Shown here: piece after piece, positions 19,679-30,779 of the stretch
How the letters are laid out: every line of letters starts with the position of its first letter
Position numbering within the stretch: the stretch's first letter is position 1
Translations under genes and position numbers: made by a program
Notes under the pieces: model-generated
Seen by the model: the letters and a program-made list of their open reading frames with translations, nothing else
Told to the model about the DNA's origin: nothing
Databases searched by the model: none
NCBI GenBank assembly: GCA_026416375.1
Contig: JAOAFI010000024.1
Location: forward strand, 1 to 39,390
DNA length: 39,390 nucleotides
Direction of reading: 5' to 3'
Origin: Patescibacteria group bacterium
Lineage (GTDB): Bacteria; Patescibacteriota; Microgenomatia; UBA1406; GWC2-37-13

Positions 19679-19712
19679 ATCATTAAAAAAATATTAATAA
19701 AAATTCTTTCAG

Positions 19713-22700
19713 ATGATTAAAACAGATAAAAAATCTCAAAAAAAAGAAAAAAATAATTTATTTTTAGGCAATAAAGATTTATTTCTTGAAGAAATAAATT
19801 TAATTGATGTTCAAAAAAAATCATGGGAAAATTTTATAAATTTTGATTTAAAAGAAACACTAGAAGAATTTTTCCCGATTGATGACTACACTGAAAAAAA
19901 ATTCTCTTTATTTTTTGAAGATGTTTATTTTGGAGAACCAAGGTATTCAATAGATCTATGCTTAAAGAAAAAATTAACCTATGATGTTCCTGTTTATTTA
20001 AAACTTAAACTTGTTAATAAAAAAACAGGTTCAGAAAAAAAACAAGATGTTTACTTCTTTAATCTTCCAAAAATGACCGAAAGAGGAACTTTTATAATAA
20101 ATGGAATAGAAAGAGCAATAATTAATCAAATTGTTAGATCTCCAGGAGTTTATTTTACAGCAGAAATCGATAAAACAACTGGTCTTACATTATATAATGC
20201 TGAAATAAGACCTTATATTGGAGCTTGGATTGATATAACAATAAACAAAAATAATTTAATTGAAATGAAAATTAACAAAAAAAGAAAATTTTTAGCAACA
20301 ACTTTTATTAAAATTTTTGAAAACGAAAGTGAATCTCAATTAATTTCTTATTTTAAAGATATTAATAAAGGTTTGTTTGAAAAATACATTTTACCAACAA
20401 TAAAAAAAGATCAAACAAAAACAAAAGATGAAGCTATATTAGAAATATACAGAAAAATAAAGCCAGGAGAACCATTAATACTTGAAAATGCTTATGAAAC
20501 TATTAAAAATTTATTTTTTGATAATAGAAAATATTCTTTAGCTGATTTTGGAAGATATAAAATAAACAAAAAGCTTAATCTTGATATAGAAATAAATAAA
20601 CAAAATCGCCTTCTAACAAAAAGAGATATTATTGAAACAATAAAATATTTAGTAAATTTAACTAACAATATTGGAGAATTTGACAATATTGATCATCTTG
20701 GAAACAGAAGACTTAGAACTGTCGGAGAACTTGTTTCAATGTATGGAATAAGAGTTGGTATGGTTAGAACAACAAGAGAAATAAAAGAAAGAATGAGCTT
20801 AGTTTCAAATGAAACTAATGTTCTTCCTTCTCAAATAGTTAATTCAAAACCAATAATTGTAGCTATTAATTCATTTTATAGAACAAGTCAATTATCAACA
20901 ATTGTTGACCAAACAAATCCTCTATCTGAACTAGATAATTTAAGAAGAATTACTGTTGGTGGACCAGGTGGAATTGAAAAAGAAAGAGCATCTTTTTCAA
21001 TTCGTGATATCTCTTCATCTCAATATGGAAGAATTTGTCCTATAAGAAGCCCTGAAGGTCCAAATATTGGTGTAGTTACCTACATGGCTTTATACTCTCG
21101 AGTTAATAAATATGGATTTTTAGAAACACCATATAAAAAAGTAATCAATAAAAAAATTACTAATGAAATTGTTTATCTTCAAGCAGATGATGAAGAAAAT
21201 TATTATATTACTTCTAATGATGTAAAAATAGAAAATAATGAAATAAAAGATGATTTTGTTGTTTGTCGATATAAAGGAGAAATTATTGAAATTGATTCAA
21301 AAAAAATAAATTTTATTGATTTATCTCCTCGTCAAGTTGTTGGAGCATCTGCTTCTCTTATTCCATTTTTACAAAACGATGATGCTTCGCGTGCTTTAAT
21401 GGGATCTCACATGCAATGTCAGGCTGTTCCACTTATAAAACCAGAGGCTCCAATTGTTGGAACAGGAATTGAAGAAAAAATTTCAACATCTTTAGGAAGA
21501 ACTATTAAAGCTCCAGAAGATGGAATTATAGAATATGTTGATGGTCAAAAAGTAATTTTAAAAGGAAAAAGTGGAAAAATTTTTGAATATAATTTAGAAA
21601 GATTCATAAGAACAAATAAAGATGTTTGTTTTGATCAAAGACCAAAAGTAGAAAAAAATCAAAAAATAAAAAAAGGCGAAATAATAATTGATGGTCCTTC
21701 AACTGATAATGGAAAATTAGCTTTAGGAAAAAATCTTGTTGTTGCTTATACATCTTTAAATGGTTTAGGATATGAAGATGGTTTTGTAATTTCAGAAAGA
21801 TTAGTAAAAGAAAATGTTTTAACTTCAATTACTATTGAAGAATTTATTGCTGATTTAGTTGATACTAAACTTGGACCTGAAGAACTAACACGCGATATTC
21901 CAAACGTAAGAGAAGAAGTATTAGCTAATTTAGATAAAAATGGATTAATTAATATTGGAACTGAAGTAAAAGGAGGAGATATTTTAGTTGGAAAAGTAGC
22001 TCCAAAAGGAGAAAAAGAATTGACAGCTGAAGAAAGACTTCTTAGAGCTATATTTGGAGAAAAAGCAAAAGATATAAAAGATACATCACTTCGTGTTCCT
22101 TATGGAAAAAGAGGTACTGTTGTTAATATCGAAACAATTGATGCAAAAAAAGATCCAAATGAACTTGAACCAAGCGTTATAAAAAGAATTATTATCAATA
22201 CAGCACAACTTAGAAAAATATCAGTCGGCGATAAATTAGCCGGACGTCATGGAAACAAAGGTGTTATTTCAAAAATACTTCCAGAGTGGGATATGCCTTA
22301 TTTAGAAGACGGTACACCAGTTGATGTAATTCTTTCTCCTCTATCAATTCTTTCAAGAATGAATTTAGGACAACTTTTTGAAAATTTACTTGGAACAATA
22401 GCAAACAAAAAAAATGTTCAAATTTCTGTTCCTGTTTTTGAAAAAATAAAAGAAGAATTTATAATTGAATCATTAAAACAATTAGGTTTACCTGTTGATA
22501 ATAAGGTTACTTTATATGACGGTCAAACAGGTATTCCTTTTGAGAGAAAAGTTTTAGTAGGAACATCATACATTATGAAACTTATTCATATGGTTGAAGA
22601 TAAATTTCATGCAAGATCAGTTGGCCCATATTCTCTTGTTACTCAGCAACCTCTTGGCGGAAAATCACAATTAGGCGGACAAAGATTTGGAGAAATGGAA

Positions 22701-22904
22701 GTTTGGGCTCTTGAATCACATAGAGTTCCTTATACTCTACAGGAAATGTTAACAATAAAAAGTGATGATGTAAGAGGAAGAACAAAAGCTTTTGAATCAA
22801 TAATTAAAGGAACAGATATCCCACAATCATCTGTTCCTGAATCATTCAATGTTTTAATAAAAGAATTAAATGCATTAGGATTATCAATTGAATATGTTAA
22901 ATAA
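19713..22904 (+). CDS. rpoB: DNA-directed RNA polymerase subunit beta
   Basis: YGRICPIRSPEGPNIG, DDASRALMGSHMQCQAVPLI, GDKLAGRHGNKGVISKILP and GGQRFGEMEVWALESHR. Confidence 0.98.
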   Translation: MIKTDKKSQKKEKNNLFLGNKDLFLEEINLIDVQKKSWENFINFDLKETLEEFFPIDDYTEKKFSLFFEDVYFGEPRYSIDLCLKKKLTYDVPVYLKLKLVNKKTGSEKKQDVYFFNLPKMTERGTFIINGIERAIINQIVRSPGVYFTAEIDKTTGLTLYNAEIRPYIGAWIDITINKNNLIEMKINKKRKFLATTFIKIFENESESQLISYFKDINKGLFEKYILPTIKKDQTKTKDEAILEIYRKIKPGEPLILENAYETIKNLFFDNRKYSLADFGRYKINKKLNLDIEINKQNRLLTKRDIIETIKYLVNLTNNIGEFDNIDHLGNRRLRTVGELVSMYGIRVGMVRTTREIKERMSLVSNETNVLPSQIVNSKPIIVAINSFYRTSQLSTIVDQTNPLSELDNLRRITVGGPGGIEKERASFSIRDISSSQYGRICPIRSPEGPNIGVVTYMALYSRVNKYGFLETPYKKVINKKITNEIVYLQADDEENYYITSNDVKIENNEIKDDFVVCRYKGEIIEIDSKKINFIDLSPRQVVGASASLIPFLQNDDASRALMGSHMQCQAVPLIKPEAPIVGTGIEEKISTSLGRTIKAPEDGIIEYVDGQKVILKGKSGKIFEYNLERFIRTNKDVCFDQRPKVEKNQKIKKGEIIIDGPSTDNGKLALGKNLVVAYTSLNGLGYEDGFVISERLVKENVLTSITIEEFIADLVDTKLGPEELTRDIPNVREEVLANLDKNGLINIGTEVKGGDILVGKVAPKGEKELTAEERLLRAIFGEKAKDIKDTSLRVPYGKRGTVVNIETIDAKKDPNELEPSVIKRIIINTAQLRKISVGDKLAGRHGNKGVISKILPEWDMPYLEDGTPVDVILSPLSILSRMNLGQLFENLLGTIANKKNVQISVPVFEKIKEEFIIESLKQLGLPVDNKVTLYDGQTGIPFERKVLVGTSYIMKLIHMVEDKFHARSVGPYSLVTQQPLGGKSQLGGQRFGEMEVWALESHRVPYTLQEMLTIKSDDVRGRTKAFESIIKGTDIPQSSVPESFNVLIKELNALGLSIEYVK

Positions 22905-22906
22905 AA

Positions 22907-25900
22907 ATGGAAAATAATTTAAATATCATTGATTTTTCTGGTTTAAAAATTACTTTAGCTTCTCCTGAAAATATAATTAAATGGTCTCATGGTGAAGTAA
23001 CCAAACCAGAAACAATAAATTATCGAACTTTTAGAGCAGAAAAAGACGGTCTTTTTGATGAAAAAATTTTTGGACCAACAAAAGATTATGAATGTTATTG
23101 TGGAAAGTATAAAAGAATTCGTTATAAAGGAATTATTTGTGATAGATGTGGAGTTGAAGTCACCACCTCAGCTGTTAGACGCGAAAGAATGGGTCATATA
23201 AAATTAGCTTCTCCGATTGCTCATATCTGGTATTTTAAAGGTTCATCATCTATTTTAAGCATAATATTAGGTATTCCTCCGCAATCATTAGAAAGAATTA
23301 TTTATTATGCTTTATATTTAGTAAAAAAAGTTGATGAAAATAAACAAAAAAAAGCAATAAAAATAATTGAAGAAGATCAAAAAAAAGAATTGCAAAAATT
23401 AGAAGAAGAATACAATAAAGAAGTTGAAAAAATAAAAAAAGATTTTGAAAATCAATTTAAAAATTTAAAAGAAAAAATATCAAATAAAGAACAATGGGAA
23501 ATTATTAAACAAGAAATAGAATTTAAACAAAGAGAACAATTAAAACTAGCCTCAAATAATCATCTTGATAAAAAAACAAGAAAAAATGTTTTTTATGAAA
23601 GAATTTTAAAAATTGTTAAAAATTTACAACCCTATGATATTTTTGAAGAAGATGATTATATTTATCTAAAAGAAAAAAATATTGATGACTTTTTAGAATT
23701 GGGAATGGGATCAGAAACCATTTATGAAATATTATCTTCAATTGATATCCATAAAGAATATTCTTTATGTTTAAAAGAACTTACTGATTCAGCAGGAGAA
23801 AAAAGAAATAAATTATTAAAAAAAGTAAGAATTCTTGAAGCTTTTATTAAAGCAAAAATTGATCCAAAATGGATGATTATGACAGTTTTGCCAGTTATTC
23901 CTCCAGATCTTAGGCCTGTAGTTCAATTACCAGGAGGAAAATTTGCAACTAGTGATTTAAATGATTTTTACAGAAGAGTAATAAATAGAAACAATAGATT
24001 AAAACAACTTATTGATCTTGGAGCTCCAGAAATAATATTAAGAAATGAAAAAAGAATGTTGCAGGAAGCTGTTGATTCATTAATTGATCTTCAAAAATCA
24101 AGAGGAAAAGCAAGAACTGCTGGTGCTGCTTCAAAGGTTCAAAAATCTTTATCAGATATTTTAAGAGGAAAACAAGGAAGATTTAGACAAAATTTGCTTG
24201 GAAAAAGAGTTGATTATTCAGGAAGATCGACAATTATTGTTGGACCAGAATTAAAACTTGATCAGGTTGGTATTCCAAAAGAAATGGCTCTTGAACTTTT
24301 TAAACCATTTTTGCTTCATGAAATAATTGTTAGAGGCTTAGCTCCAAATATTAAAAGCGCCAAAAATTTCTTAGAAAAAAAAGAGCCTGTTGTTTATGAT
24401 ATTTTAGAAGAAATTACAAAAAATCATCCAGTATTATTAAACAGAGCTCCTACTCTTCATAAACTCTCTATTTTAGGATTTTATCCTGTTTTAACTGATG
24501 ATTATGCTATAAAACTTCATCCAACAGTTTGTGCTGGATATAATGCTGATTTTGATGGAGATGCTATGGGTGTATTCTTGCCAATTTCAAAAAATGCAAT
24601 TGAAGAAGTAAAATCAAGAATGCTTCCTTATTATAATCTTTTAAAACCAGCTGATGGTTCGCCGATTGTTTTACCAAATAAAGAAATGGCTTTAGGATGT
24701 TATTATTTAACAACAATTGATAAAAATTTAATTAATAAAAAAGATGAAGAATTAAAATATTTTGCTACTTATAATGAAGCCTACAGATTTTTTCAAGTTG
24801 GAAAAATAAAATTAAGAGAACCAATACTGGTAAAAATAGAAGATAAATTAATAAAAACAACCGTTGGAAGAATTATTTTTAATAATTCCCTACCTCAAGA
24901 CTTTAGTAATTTTATAAATGAAGATATAAAAGCAAGCGATTTAAAAAATATCATTATTAAAGCAATAAAACATTATGATGAAAAAACTGTTGGAGAATTA
25001 ATTGATAGATTAAAAGAATTAGGTTTTTGGGCGTCAACCATTGCCGGAGGACTTTCTGTATCTATATTCGATTGTCAGATGATTGAAGAAAAAGATAATA
25101 TTATAAAAGAAACTGAAAAAGAAATTAAAAAAATTAATAAAAATTATCTTGAAGGGCTTTTAACTCTTGAAGAAAAAAAACGATATTCAAATAAACTTTG
25201 GATTGATACAACAGAAATTTTAGCCGATAAAACATGGAAAGCTTTAGATGAAGAAAATCCAGTTAAAATAATCATTAATTCAGGAGGAGCTCGTGCTTCA
25301 AAAGAACAATTAAAACAACTTTCAGCTATAAAAGGTCTTGTTGTTGATCCTTTAGGAAAAATTATTGAGGTTCCAACAAAATCAAATTACAGACAAGGAC
25401 TTTCGATTTTTGAATATGTCATTTCAGCTAGAGGTGCAAGAAAAGGATTAACTGATTCAGCATTAAAAACAGCTGATGCTGGTTATTTAACAAGACGCCT
25501 TGTTGATGTTGCTCATGATATGATTATCAAAGAAATTGATTGCAATACAAATGAAGGATTAGAAATAATTAATCAAGGAACAAGAGGAGAAAAATTTAAA
25601 GAAAGAATTATAAATAGATTCTTAGCTCAAGATATATTAAATGAAAAAAATGAAATTATTGCTAAAAGAAATGATTTAATTAATGAAGAATTAGCTGATT
25701 TAATAATAAAAAACAAAATAAACAAAGTAATAGTTAGGTCTCCTTTATATTGTGCATCAGCCTATGGTCTATGTCAAAAATGTTACGGAGTTGATCTTTC
25801 AACTCATAAAGTTGTTGATATGGGTGTTCCTGTTGGTGTTATAGCTGCTCAATCAATAGGTGAACCAGGAACTCAATTGACAATGAGAGTTAGACATTTT

Positions 25901-26707
25901 GGAGGAATTGTTATTTCAGATGTTACTCAAGGATTGCCAAGAGTTGAAGAATTATTTGAAACCAGAACTCCAAAAATTGTTTCTCCTATTTCTGAAATAA
26001 ATGGAAAAGTATCGGTTCAAGAAGATACAGAAAAAGATCTTTATTTAATAAAAATAACATCATCAAATAAAAATTCTCAAATAAAAGAACAACAATTTAC
26101 TATTCCAAAATCTCAAAAATTAAAAGTCAAAGACGGAGATCTAATAACAGAAGGAACACCATTATCAGAAGGATATCTTGATATTAATGATATTTTATCA
26201 ATAAAAGGATTAAGAGCTGCCCAACTTTATCTTTTAAATGAAATTCAAAAAGTTTATGAATCTCAAGGAATTGCAATACACGATAAACACTTTGAAACAA
26301 TTATTAGAAAAATGAGCGATAAGGTAATTATTGAAGATGAAGGAGATACATCATTTATAAAAGATGAAGTTGTTTCAAAAATAAGATTTGAAGAAGAAAA
26401 TAAAAAAATTCTCGCCAAAGGCCAAAAACCAGCAACTGGAAAAATATCAATTTTAGGTATTACAAGAGCCGCTATTTATACTGATTCATGGTTATCTGCT
26501 GCATCATTTGAACAAACAACAAACGTATTAAGCTCAGCAGCTATAAAAGGACAAGTAGATTATTTGTTAGGATTAAAAGAAAATGTTATAATAGGCAGAT
26601 TGATACCAGTAACAAAAGAATTAATTGAAAAATATTATGGTAAGTTTTTAAACAAATATGCCAACAATCAACCAACTGGTCAAGAAAAAAAGACAAAAGA
26701 GGATTAA
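22907..26707 (+). CDS. rpoC: DNA-directed RNA polymerase subunit beta'
   Basis: [31 protein letters not shown] catalytic loop and [18 protein letters not shown] trigger-loop region. Confidence 0.98.
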   Translation: MENNLNIIDFSGLKITLASPENIIKWSHGEVTKPETINYRTFRAEKDGLFDEKIFGPTKDYECYCGKYKRIRYKGIICDRCGVEVTTSAVRRERMGHIKLASPIAHIWYFKGSSSILSIILGIPPQSLERIIYYALYLVKKVDENKQKKAIKIIEEDQKKELQKLEEEYNKEVEKIKKDFENQFKNLKEKISNKEQWEIIKQEIEFKQREQLKLASNNHLDKKTRKNVFYERILKIVKNLQPYDIFEEDDYIYLKEKNIDDFLELGMGSETIYEILSSIDIHKEYSLCLKELTDSAGEKRNKLLKKVRILEAFIKAKIDPKWMIMTVLPVIPPDLRPVVQLPGGKFATSDLNDFYRRVINRNNRLKQLIDLGAPEIILRNEKRMLQEAVDSLIDLQKSRGKARTAGAASKVQKSLSDILRGKQGRFRQNLLGKRVDYSGRSTIIVGPELKLDQVGIPKEMALELFKPFLLHEIIVRGLAPNIKSAKNFLEKKEPVVYDILEEITKNHPVLLNRAPTLHKLSILGFYPVLTDDYAIKLHPTVCAGYNADFDGDAMGVFLPISKNAIEEVKSRMLPYYNLLKPADGSPIVLPNKEMALGCYYLTTIDKNLINKKDEELKYFATYNEAYRFFQVGKIKLREPILVKIEDKLIKTTVGRIIFNNSLPQDFSNFINEDIKASDLKNIIIKAIKHYDEKTVGELIDRLKELGFWASTIAGGLSVSIFDCQMIEEKDNIIKETEKEIKKINKNYLEGLLTLEEKKRYSNKLWIDTTEILADKTWKALDEENPVKIIINSGGARASKEQLKQLSAIKGLVVDPLGKIIEVPTKSNYRQGLSIFEYVISARGARKGLTDSALKTADAGYLTRRLVDVAHDMIIKEIDCNTNEGLEIINQGTRGEKFKERIINRFLAQDILNEKNEIIAKRNDLINEELADLIIKNKINKVIVRSPLYCASAYGLCQKCYGVDLSTHKVVDMGVPVGVIAAQSIGEPGTQLTMRVRHFGGIVISDVTQGLPRVEELFETRTPKIVSPISEINGKVSVQEDTEKDLYLIKITSSNKNSQIKEQQFTIPKSQKLKVKDGDLITEGTPLSEGYLDINDILSIKGLRAAQLYLLNEIQKVYESQGIAIHDKHFETIIRKMSDKVIIEDEGDTSFIKDEVVSKIRFEEENKKILAKGQKPATGKISILGITRAAIYTDSWLSAASFEQTTNVLSSAAIKGQVDYLLGLKENVIIGRLIPVTKELIEKYYGKFLNKYANNQPTGQEKKTKED

Positions 26708-27074
26708 AAAATCAAAAGCAGTTGCTTTAAAACAAAATTTTAATTCTCTTAAAAGAAAATATTTAAAAAATAATAATCCTTTTAAAAGAGGTGTTTGTAC
26801 TATTGTAAGAACAATGACACCTAAAAAACCAAATTCAGCTTTAAGAAAAGTCGCTAGAGTAAGACTTTCCAATAAAATGGAAGTAACTGCATATATTCAA
26901 GGAATAGGTCATAATCTAGCTGAACATTCAATTGTTTTAGTTAGAGGAGGAAGAGTAAAGGATCTTCCAGGAGTTAAATATCATATTGTAAGAGGTAAAT
27001 ATGATACTGCTGGAGTTGAAAATAGAAAAAGTTCTCGTTCCAAATACGGAACTAAATTGCCAAAACAAAAATAA
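26658..27074 (+). CDS. rpsL: 30S ribosomal protein S12
   Basis: [36 protein letters not shown] and [20 protein letters not shown]. Overlaps the 3' end of rpoC by 50 nt in another frame. Confidence 0.97.
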   Translation: MPTINQLVKKKRQKRIKKSKAVALKQNFNSLKRKYLKNNNPFKRGVCTIVRTMTPKKPNSALRKVARVRLSNKMEVTAYIQGIGHNLAEHSIVLVRGGRVKDLPGVKYHIVRGKYDTAGVENRKSSRSKYGTKLPKQK

Positions 27075-27093
27075 TTAATAGTTAATAAATGAT

Positions 27094-27567
27094 ATGCCTC
27101 GTCATCGTTATAAAAAAATAAAAATAAAACCAGATAAAATTTATGAAAGTTTTGAAGTAGCTAAATTAATAAACTACGTCATGAAAGATGGGGAAAAAAA
27201 AGTAGCTGAAAAAATTGTTTATCAAGCTTTTGATGAAATAAAAAAACAAGGAAAAGATCCAATCAAAATTTTTTATCAAGCAATTGAAAATACTTCTCCT
27301 CAAATGGAAGTCAAACCAAGAAGATTAGGAGGTGCTTCTTATTTAGTACCAGTTGAAGTTAGAAAAGAAAGAAAATTATTTTTATCTTTAAATTGGATTA
27401 TTGAAGCGGCATCTGCTAGATCAAATAAAGAATATCATAATTTTTATAAAAAATTATCAGCAGAAATTATTGACGCAGCCAACAATCAAGGTCAAGCTGT
27501 TGTAAAAAAACAACAAACAGAAGCTCTAGCTGAAAAAAACAAAGCTTTTTCTCATTTAAAGTGGTAA
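27094..27567 (+). CDS. rpsG: 30S ribosomal protein S7
   Basis: MPRHRYKKIKIKPDKIYESFEVAKLINYVMKDGEKKVAEKIVYQAF and GGASYLVPVEV. Confidence 0.96.
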   Translation: MPRHRYKKIKIKPDKIYESFEVAKLINYVMKDGEKKVAEKIVYQAFDEIKKQGKDPIKIFYQAIENTSPQMEVKPRRLGGASYLVPVEVRKERKLFLSLNWIIEAASARSNKEYHNFYKKLSAEIIDAANNQGQAVVKKQQTEALAEKNKAFSHLKW

Positions 27568-27607
27568 GTTTATTTATTAATTTTAATTTTATTTATTTTT
27601 AATTTTT

Positions 27608-29707
27608 ATGGCTCAACAATCAATAATTACCAAAAATCGAATTGTCCCTTTAGATAAAATCAGAAATGTCGGCATTATTGCCCATATAGATTCAGGAAAA
27701 ACAACAACTACAGAACGATTTCTTTTTTATACTGGAAGAACTTATAAAATCGGCGATATTGATGAAGGTAATACTCAAATGGATTGGATGCCTCAAGAAA
27801 GGGAAAGAGGAATTACTATTGTTTCTGCTGCCACCACTACTTTTTGGAAAGGAGTAAGAATTAACATTATTGATACTCCAGGACATGTTGACTTCACTGC
27901 TGAAGTTGAAAGATCTTTAAGAGTTTTAGATGGCGGAGTGGTAATTTTTGATGCTGAAGAAGGGGTTCAATCACAATCTGAAACTGTTTGGCGTCAAGCT
28001 GATAAATATAAAGTTCCAAGAATATGCTTTATTAATAAGATGGATAAATTAGGAGCTGATTTTGAAGCAACTGTTGCTGAAATAAAAGATAGGCTTGGAG
28101 CCAATCCAGCAGTAATGACTTTACCAATCGGCAAAGAACAAGAATTTAAAGGAGTAATTGATCTTTTAACTCTAAAAGCTAAATATTGGGATAAAGATCC
28201 GCAAGGCATAGAATATACAGAAACAGATGTTATTCCTGAAGATTTAAAAAACAAAGTTCTTGAAGCAAGAGCAAAATTAATTGAACAAATTGCTGAAAAT
28301 GATGATAATCTTTTAAATAAATATTTAAATGGAGAACAAATATCAATTGATGAATTAAAACTATCTCTTAGAAAATCAGTTATTGCTTACAAGCTTATTC
28401 CTGTTTATTGTGGAAGTTCTTTAAGAAATAAAGCAGTTCAACCGGTTCTTGATGCTGTTGTTGACTATCTTCCCTCCCCTGCTGATTTAAAAGAAATAAA
28501 AGGAATAAATCCAAATAATAACAATGAAGAAAAAAGAAAACTAATTAATGAAGAAAAATTTTCCGCTTTAGCTTTTAAAATTCAACTTGATCCCCATGTT
28601 GGAAAACTTACTTACACAAGAATTTATTCGGGAATGCTTGAATCAGGAAGTTATATTTACAATGTAAATAGAGGAAAACAAGAAAGAGTCAGCCGAATTC
28701 TTTTAATGCATGCTAATAATCGAGAAGAAATTGACAAAGCTTATGCTGGAGAAATTGTTGCTCTAGTTGGACCAAAAGAAACAAAAACAGGCGATACTTT
28801 AGCTGATCCAAATGCGCCAATAATTTTAGAACAGATTACCTTCCCAGAACCAGTTATATCTTTGGCAATTGAACCAAAAACTAAAGCTGATCAAGAAAAA
28901 CTTTCTTACACTCTTCAAAGACTAGCTGAAGAAGATCCAACATTTAAAGTTAAAATAAATCATGAAACTGGCCAAACAATAATGTCCGGAATGGGTGAAC
29001 TCCATCTTGAAATCTTAGTTGACAGAATGAAAAGAGAAATGGGTATGGATGTTAATGTCGGAAAACCTCAAGTAGCTTATAAAGAAACAATAACAAAAAA
29101 TGTTGATAACATTGAAGGAAAATATATCAAACAAACAGGCGGCCACGGACAATATGGTCATTGTGTTATAAAAATCGAACCGTTAGGTCGAGGTGAAGGA
29201 TTTAAATTTGTTAATAAAATTAAAGGGGGCGTAATTCCTTCAGAATTTATTCCTTCAGTTGAGAAAGGAGTGATTGAAGCAATGGAAAAAGGAGTTTTAC
29301 TTGGTTATCCAATGACTGATCTTCAAGTAACTTTATATGATGGAAGCTATCACGAAGTTGATTCTTCAGACATTGCTTTTAAAATTGCAGGTTCAATGGC
29401 TCTTCAAGAAGGAGCTAAAAAAGCTGGATTAACTCTTCTTGAGCCAATTATGAAACTTGAAGTAACCGTTCCTGAAGAATTCATGGGAGTTGTAATTGGC
29501 GATATATCTTCAAAAAGAGGAAAAATTATGGGCACAGAAAAAAGATCAAGAGCTGTTGTTATAAAAGCTTTTGTTCCTTTAGCTGAACTTTCTGGATATG
29601 CTACAAATTTAAGATCATTAACTGAAGGAAGAGGGATATTTTATATGGAACCATCCCATTACGAAGAAGTACCTCAAAATATAATTTCATCAATGCTTAA
29701 AAAATAA
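27608..29707 (+). CDS. fusA: Elongation factor G
   Basis: [43 protein letters not shown] and NKMD; C-terminal EF-G domains present. Confidence 0.98.
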   Translation: MAQQSIITKNRIVPLDKIRNVGIIAHIDSGKTTTTERFLFYTGRTYKIGDIDEGNTQMDWMPQERERGITIVSAATTTFWKGVRINIIDTPGHVDFTAEVERSLRVLDGGVVIFDAEEGVQSQSETVWRQADKYKVPRICFINKMDKLGADFEATVAEIKDRLGANPAVMTLPIGKEQEFKGVIDLLTLKAKYWDKDPQGIEYTETDVIPEDLKNKVLEARAKLIEQIAENDDNLLNKYLNGEQISIDELKLSLRKSVIAYKLIPVYCGSSLRNKAVQPVLDAVVDYLPSPADLKEIKGINPNNNNEEKRKLINEEKFSALAFKIQLDPHVGKLTYTRIYSGMLESGSYIYNVNRGKQERVSRILLMHANNREEIDKAYAGEIVALVGPKETKTGDTLADPNAPIILEQITFPEPVISLAIEPKTKADQEKLSYTLQRLAEEDPTFKVKINHETGQTIMSGMGELHLEILVDRMKREMGMDVNVGKPQVAYKETITKNVDNIEGKYIKQTGGHGQYGHCVIKIEPLGRGEGFKFVNKIKGGVIPSEFIPSVEKGVIEAMEKGVLLGYPMTDLQVTLYDGSYHEVDSSDIAFKIAGSMALQEGAKKAGLTLLEPIMKLEVTVPEEFMGVVIGDISSKRGKIMGTEKRSRAVVIKAFVPLAELSGYATNLRSLTEGRGIFYMEPSHYEEVPQNIISSMLKK

Positions 29708-29711
29708 TTAT

Positions 29712-30755
29712 TTAAAGATAAATATACTGACAATAATCAAAATCTATCTTTTCAACAGAACTAGCAATAGTTTGATAATTATTAATTATTGGAAAAATAA
29801 TTTTTTTATTGTTTTCATCTAATTCAGAAAAAATATCATCAAGCAAAATCAAAGGTTTTATTTTTTTATTTTTTTCAATATATTTTATTTCATTTATTTT
29901 AAGCCAAAAAATAGCTAATCTTTGTTCACTTCTTGAGCCAAATTTATGAATATTTTTATCTTGATTATTTTTATGATCTAATAAATAAATTTCAAAATCG
30001 TCTCTTTGAGGTCCAACAATTGTTTTTTTATATTTAATACTTTCTTCAAAACTATTTTTTAATCTTTCTCTATTTATTTCATTTTTTAAATATTTTATTG
30101 AAAAAAATTTAAAGTCAATTTTCTGATTTAAATTTAAAAAATTTATATACTCTTCTCTTTTTTGTGTTAGATAATTACCATTTTTTATCAAATAATCATC
30201 CCAAAAATTAAGCTCATTATTTAAATCAATAAAATTTGATTTTAGTTCTAAAATTTTATTTCTTTTTCTTAATGCTTGTTCATAATTAATTAATTTTTTC
30301 TTATATTCTGAATCAAGAAAACTAATTATTTTATCAAAATATCTTCTTCTTTTTTCAGGAGAACCAATAATAATTTCAAGTTGTTCTGGAGAAAATAAAA
30401 CTGTATTGGTTTGTTCTTGTTGATATAAAAAATGTTTTTTTTCGCTTTTTTCAATATAAAATTTTTTTGTCAACTTTTTTGTTTTTTCTAATTTTAAAAA
30501 AATAGAAAATGATAAAAAATCACTATTTATTAAAAAATCGCCGAAAACCTTTGATTCTTTTTCATAAAAATTTATCAATTCTTCTTCCTTCTCTTCTCTA
30601 AAACCAATTCCATTAATTAAAAAATGAATTGATTCTAAAATATTTGTTTTTCCAAGAGAATTTTTGCCAATAATCAAATTTATATTCTTATCAAAGATTA
30701 ATTCTTTTTCTTTAAAATTTCGAAAATTAATTAGCTTTATTCTTTTTAAAAACAT
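29712..30755 (-). CDS. recF: DNA replication/repair protein RecF
   Basis: LINFRNFKEKELIFDKNINLIIGKNSLGKTNILESIHFL, GPQRDDFEIYL and ILLDDIFSELDENN. Confidence 0.92.
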   Translation of the reverse strand: MFLKRIKLINFRNFKEKELIFDKNINLIIGKNSLGKTNILESIHFLINGIGFREEKEEELINFYEKESKVFGDFLINSDFLSFSIFLKLEKTKKLTKKFYIEKSEKKHFLYQQEQTNTVLFSPEQLEIIIGSPEKRRRYFDKIISFLDSEYKKKLINYEQALRKRNKILELKSNFIDLNNELNFWDDYLIKNGNYLTQKREEYINFLNLNQKIDFKFFSIKYLKNEINRERLKNSFEESIKYKKTIVGPQRDDFEIYLLDHKNNQDKNIHKFGSRSEQRLAIFWLKINEIKYIEKNKKIKPLILLDDIFSELDENNKKIIFPIINNYQTIASSVEKIDFDYCQYIYL

Positions 30756-30762
30756 AAAGTAG

Positions 30763-30768
30763 ATTATA
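30763..30768 (-). promoter_or_regulatory. -10 box TATAAT 7 nt upstream of the recF start
   Basis: The minus strand reads TATAAT CTACTTT ATG. Confidence 0.5.
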
Positions 30769-30779
30769 TATTTTTTTAT

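Noticed and set aside
20492-21828. Minus-strand ORFs (20492-20686 and 21604-21828) inside rpoB
   Set aside because: Antisense shadows of a universally conserved gene.
26700-26800. Apparent 13-residue insertion in S12 ([16 protein letters not shown])
   Set aside because: Bacillus-type S12 has an insertion of similar length at this position ([25 protein letters not shown]), so it is a known variant.
26648-28254. Minus-strand ORFs at 26648-26872, 27692-27886 and 27994-28254
   Set aside because: Antisense to rpoC/rpsL and fusA; no independent coding evidence.
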